Assembly (NCBI GenBank): GCA_038137215.1
Contig: JAYQBG010000005.1
Coordinates: forward strand, 1 to 64,000
Length of the DNA: 64,000 bases
Direction of reading: 5' to 3'
Source: JABJAG01 sp038137215
GTDB taxonomy: Bacteria; Pseudomonadota; Alphaproteobacteria; UBA6615
The notes below the pieces were generated by a model. It saw only the letters and a list, made by a program, of their open reading frames with translations. It was not told the DNA's origin and searched no databases. Shown here piece by piece: positions 60,822 to 64,000 of the stretch. Numbering within the stretch: position 1 is the stretch's first letter; every line of letters starts with the position of its first letter. A program made the position numbers and the translations under genes.

Positions 60822-61691
60822 TTACGCCTGTTTCGCGCGGTCGGCCGCGATCTCTGCGGTGCGCTTTAGCAGGACCGCGGCGACCCGGGTCCGGTAGGCG
60901 ATGGTGCCGCGTTTGTCGTCAATCGGATTACAGGCCGCGCTGCAGGCCTCGGCCGCGGCATCCAGCGCCGCCTTGTCCAACGTGCTGCCAATCAGCGCCT
61001 TGGCGGCGTCTTCCACCAGCAGGACGGTCGGTGCGACGGCACCCAGTCCGACCCGGGCGGCCGTGCAGGTGCCATCCTCAAGCGTCAGATTGACCCCGCA
61101 ACCGACCACCGCGATGTCCATCTCGGTCCGCGGGATCATCCGCAGATAGGCATCGCCCTGTCCGGTTGCGCGGGGTGGCAGGGTGAAGCTGACCGCAATC
61201 TCGCCGGGCTTCAGCTGGGTCTTGCCCGGGCCGGTCGGCACATCCTCGACCGTGATTTCACGGCGTCCGTCGGGGCCTTGTACCGTCAGCACGGCACCGG
61301 CGGCGACCAGCGCGGGAACGCTGTCGGCGGCCGGGGAGCCGTTGCACAGATTGCCGCCGAGTGAGGCGCGGCCCTGAATCTGAGTGGAGCCGATCAGGTT
61401 CAGGCCCTCGAGGACGCCCGGCCAGTCCGTGCCGAAGTCCGGATGGGCCGCCAGCATCGCCCCTGAAACGGCCGCGCCGACGGTGTATCCACCTTCGGCG
61501 GTTTTCCGGATGTCCATCACTTCGGTGATCTTCTTGATGTCGATGATCAGCCCGGGCGCGACCATGCCGGACTGCATCTGGACGAGCAAATCCGTGCCGC
61601 CCGCCAGGATGCGCGCGGACGCGTCGGCTGCGGCAAAGGCGCCGACCGCCTCGTCGAGCGTCTCCGGTGCCAAAAACTGGATGTCTGCCAT
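60822..61691 (-). CDS. Molybdenum hydroxylase FAD-binding subunit
   Basis: 289-residue CoxM-type flavoprotein accepting electrons from the [2Fe-2S] subunit. The FAD pyrophosphate motif is ILAGGTDLLVQMQSG near residue 30-44 and the second motif is STQIQGRASLGGNLCNGSPAADSVPALVA. The C-terminal domain starts near residue 175. It is the first gene of the FAD-[2Fe-2S]-Mo operon on the minus strand. No coxD/E/F or xdhC-type maturation gene is visible, so insertion of the cofactor depends on genes elsewhere. Confidence 0.94.
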   Translation of the reverse strand: MADIQFLAPETLDEAVGAFAAADASARILAGGTDLLVQMQSGMVAPGLIIDIKKITEVMDIRKTAEGGYTVGAAVSGAMLAAHPDFGTDWPGVLEGLNLIGSTQIQGRASLGGNLCNGSPAADSVPALVAAGAVLTVQGPDGRREITVEDVPTGPGKTQLKPGEIAVSFTLPPRATGQGDAYLRMIPRTEMDIAVVGCGVNLTLEDGTCTAARVGLGAVAPTVLLVEDAAKALIGSTLDKAALDAAAEACSAACNPIDDKRGTIAYRTRVAAVLLKRTAEIAADRAKQA

Positions 61692-61920
61692 GATGGCTCC
61701 CCCTCTGGTGTTCTTTGTCCGTATCCGGCCACGCTCTGGTGTCGTGGGTTCTGGAAGGATACGGGGCTAGCGAAAACCTACACGCCCCGCGCGCGCAGGA
61801 ACAGCCTCGGTGTGCGGTCTGTCTGCCGCGCCGGTGTGTTTTCCGTCTCGCTTCAGCGCGGAGAATGGGCGTAGTGTGGGGCCATAAAAATGTAATAAAC
61901 AACAAGACGCGCCCCGAACT

Positions 61921-62409
61921 GTGTTTTTGCCTGCCAAGACCGTGCAGCAGGTTGCTGCGCTGCCGTTTGTTCCTCTCTCGGGCGGCATCGAAGTTCTGCT
62001 CATCACCTCCCGCCATGGCGGACGCTGGCTGTTGCCCAAGGGCTGGCCGAGCGGCAAGAACGCGTTCGCCGATGACGCCGCGCGCGAGGCGCGCGAGGAA
62101 GCGGGGATCGTCGGGGCCGTCCATCGCGATCCGGTCGGCGAATATACCTATGACAAGGTCATGTCGGCGGGCTACCGCGTGCGAAGCCATGTTTTCGTCT
62201 ATCCGCTGCTGATCCGCGAACACCGGCTCGACTGGCCGGAGCGGGATGAGCGGGATGCCCGTTGGGCCGGACTGGCGGAAGCGTCCGGCCTTGTCGGTGA
62301 CAGGGACCTGGCAAAACTTCTCAATCAACTTGCGCAAACGGGCCGCGATGCCCTGCATCGGGCGGCCGTTCAACTGGATGCGATCCCAACCACGACCGCC
62401 GCGTGTTGA
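61921..62409 (+). CDS. Nudix hydrolase (DIPP-like)
   Basis: 162 residues cleaving a nucleoside diphosphate or polyphosphate linked to another group. The Nudix box is GWPSGKNAFADDAAREAREEAGI: the REAREEAGI core with both metal Glu is intact, while the first conserved Glu is replaced by Asn. The replacement of this residue, with the preceding WLLPKGWP, is common in the diadenosine/diphosphoinositol polyphosphate-type branch. The start is GTG 61921. The PiT transporter follows 28 bp later and could be co-transcribed, which suggests a polyphosphate or phosphate link but does not prove it. Confidence 0.87.
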   Translation: MFLPAKTVQQVAALPFVPLSGGIEVLLITSRHGGRWLLPKGWPSGKNAFADDAAREAREEAGIVGAVHRDPVGEYTYDKVMSAGYRVRSHVFVYPLLIREHRLDWPERDERDARWAGLAEASGLVGDRDLAKLLNQLAQTGRDALHRAAVQLDAIPTTTAAC

Positions 62410-62437
62410 GCGCGGGTCTCCCCCGAAGGACATTCAC

Positions 62438-63925
62438 ATGGCGCTGACCAAGCAATCGCTCGACAAGGACCTCGAAAAGATCGTGCATGTGGAGGCCGCC
62501 ACGCGAACGATGGCCGGCGGTGTCCGGTCCCACGGGATTGCGGTGATCTTTCTGGTGCTGGTGGCCCTGTTCGCGGGGCTGTTCTCCGGCGTGACCCATG
62601 ACAGCGTGATGGTGATTCTGGCCGCCATTCTGGGCGGTTACATGGCGCTGAATATCGGCGCCAACGATGTGGCCAACAATGTCGGTCCGGCGGTCGGCTC
62701 GCGCGCCATGACACTGTTCGGAGCGCTGGTCATCGCGGCGATCTTCGAAAGCGCCGGGGCGCTGCTGGCCGGCGGCGAAGTGGTCAACACCATTTCCAAG
62801 GGGATTATCGATCCTTCCCTGGTCGAGGATTCCGGTGTTTTCATCTTGGCGATGATGGCCGCGCTGGTCTCTGCTGCGCTCTGGGTCAATCTGGCGACCC
62901 TCATCGGGGCGCCGGTCTCCACCACCCATGCGGTGGTCGGCGGTGTGATGGGGTCCGGGATCGCGGCGGTCGGTTTTCAGCTGGTCAACTGGGGCACCAT
63001 GAGCGCCATCGCGGCCAGCTGGGTGATTTCGCCGGTTCTGGGCGGGGTGATCGCCGCAGCCTTTCTGGGCTTTATCAAGGTCAATCTGATTTATCAGGAT
63101 GACAAGATCGCCGCGGCCCGGCGCTGGGTGCCGCTGCTGGTGGCCATCATGGCCGGCGCCTTCGGGTGTTATCTCACGATCAAGGGGCTGAAGCGGGTCT
63201 GGAAGGCTGACGCCCTGACCGTTGCCCTTGTCGGACTGACGGTCTTCGCCGTGGTCTGGGCGGTGATGCGACCGCTGATCCGCCGGCAATCCGAAGGCAT
63301 GGAGAACCGCAACCAGTCCCTGCGGACTCTGTTCCGGATTCCCCTGATCTGCTCGGCCGCGCTTCTCTCCTTTGCTCACGGTGCGAATGACGTGGCGAAC
63401 GCCATCGGTCCGCTGGCCGCCATTCTGCGGGCGGTGGAGTTCGGCGATATCGCCGGGAAGGTCGCGGTGCCGGCCTGGATCATGATGATCGGTGCCTTCG
63501 GCATTTCGCTGGGCCTGTTTCTTTACGGTCCCAGGCTGATCCGGATGGTCGGTGACCAGATCACCAAGATGAACCCGATGCGCGCCTATTGCGTAGCGCT
63601 GTCTGCGGCAATCACGGTGATCATTGCCTCCTGGCTTGGCCTGCCGGTCAGCTCGACCCATATTGCGGTGGGCGCGGTTTTCGGAGTCGGATTTTTCCGC
63701 GAGTACTACACCCGGCGAAGCAAGCGCCGCCGTGAAATGGTGGCGGGTCGCGGCAGTTTCGGCGACCCGTCCGAGGACACCAGCCTGCCGCCGGAAATCC
63801 TGCGGCATCGCAAGCTCGTGCGCCGCTCGCATTTTCTGACCATCGTGGCAGCCTGGGTGATCACGGTTCCGGCCGCGGCGTTGCTGTCAGCCATGATCTT
63901 CTTCCTGCTGAGCGCGGTGGTCTGA
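62438..63925 (+). CDS. PiT-family inorganic phosphate transporter
   Basis: Low-affinity phosphate (metal-phosphate) symporter of the inner membrane. The 495 residues have two PHO4 halves with the repeated signature: GANDVANNVGPAVGSRAM in the first half and HGANDVANAIGPLAAI in the second. The GAPVSTTHAVVGGVMGSG and LPVSSTHIAVGAVFGVGF repeats, ten or more hydrophobic segments and a large cytoplasmic loop are also present. ATG 62438 follows GAAGGA and is preferred over a longer reading inside the Nudix gene. It complements the Pst system at 10098-17833. Confidence 0.93.
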   Translation: MALTKQSLDKDLEKIVHVEAATRTMAGGVRSHGIAVIFLVLVALFAGLFSGVTHDSVMVILAAILGGYMALNIGANDVANNVGPAVGSRAMTLFGALVIAAIFESAGALLAGGEVVNTISKGIIDPSLVEDSGVFILAMMAALVSAALWVNLATLIGAPVSTTHAVVGGVMGSGIAAVGFQLVNWGTMSAIAASWVISPVLGGVIAAAFLGFIKVNLIYQDDKIAAARRWVPLLVAIMAGAFGCYLTIKGLKRVWKADALTVALVGLTVFAVVWAVMRPLIRRQSEGMENRNQSLRTLFRIPLICSAALLSFAHGANDVANAIGPLAAILRAVEFGDIAGKVAVPAWIMMIGAFGISLGLFLYGPRLIRMVGDQITKMNPMRAYCVALSAAITVIIASWLGLPVSSTHIAVGAVFGVGFFREYYTRRSKRRREMVAGRGSFGDPSEDTSLPPEILRHRKLVRRSHFLTIVAAWVITVPAAALLSAMIFFLLSAVV

Positions 63926-64000
63926 CCTGTCGCGCCGCGCCTGGCAGCCGCATGACTTTGCGGTGTCACATGGCCCGTGTAGAACGTGCAGAACCGCAAC

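Noticed and set aside
62321..63832. 503-codon minus-strand frame opposite the PiT transporter
   Set aside because: Antisense shadow; the PiT repeats on the plus strand are unambiguous.

Overview
The window is a high-GC chromosomal segment from an alphaproteobacterium, most plausibly Rhodospirillales-like; this placement is inferred from gene content and order, not from a marker search. Pointers are a MucR/Ros-type regulator next to a CxxC-lacking alphaproteobacterial Fur, the ornithine-lipid pair olsB-olsA, DUF2244 beside nth, DUF3333-type long PstA and PstC, and the run tsaB-rimI-mucR-fur-olsBA-miaB-phoH-ybeY-corC-lnt-metK-trmB-rimP-nusA-ylxR-infB-rbfA-truB-rpsO-pnp. No rRNA, tRNA, CRISPR array, insertion sequence or prophage was seen, and no gene-free stretch exceeds 300 bases.

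Layout. 1-3485: 3' end of dnaK, dnaJ and dapB, with a small RelE/ParE-type toxin-antitoxin operon lying between dnaJ and dapB. 3510-10094: DUF2244, nth, a small lipoprotein, a bactofilin, an EI24/CysZ-like membrane protein, a PfkB-family kinase, a peptide-type ABC solute-binding protein and a macro-domain protein. 10098-17833 (minus strand): the phosphate system transcribed phoR-pstS-pstC-pstA-pstB-phoU-phoB, with a three-half-site Pho box before pstS and a long hairpin between pstS and pstC. 17933-31382: maeB, mutS, an MFS transporter, glnD, a frameshifted MFS gene, murJ and trpS. 31404-32284: a damaged class III cyclase gene. 32599-37342: NfuA-like Fe-S protein, Bax-like glucosaminidase, polysaccharide deacetylase, D-Ala-D-Ala dipeptidase, tsaB and rimI. 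37436-45790: mucR, fur, olsB-olsA and a tightly overlapped miaB-phoH-ybeY-corC-lnt run. 45927-57874: metK, trmB and the translation/RNA operon rimP to pnp. 57954-61691 (minus): a three-subunit molybdenum hydroxylase (large, [2Fe-2S] and FAD subunits). 61921-63925: a Nudix hydrolase and a PiT-family phosphate transporter.

How it works together. Most of the window is core metabolism and information processing. Phosphate supply is covered twice: the PhoB-controlled high-affinity Pst system and a PiT carrier. OlsBA can make phosphorus-free ornithine lipids. The nitrogen sensor GlnD, the iron regulator Fur and MucR give broad regulatory context.

The unusual points are mostly about gene integrity and RNA/DNA structure. 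The 100-N gap appears spurious because its flanks share 9 bp and collapsing it restores a complete 754-codon subunit. Two genes carry single-base losses in G runs. The cyclase has also lost the middle of its catalytic domain. Several strong intercistronic hairpins sit at operon joints. I did not find a convincing undescribed multi-gene system.
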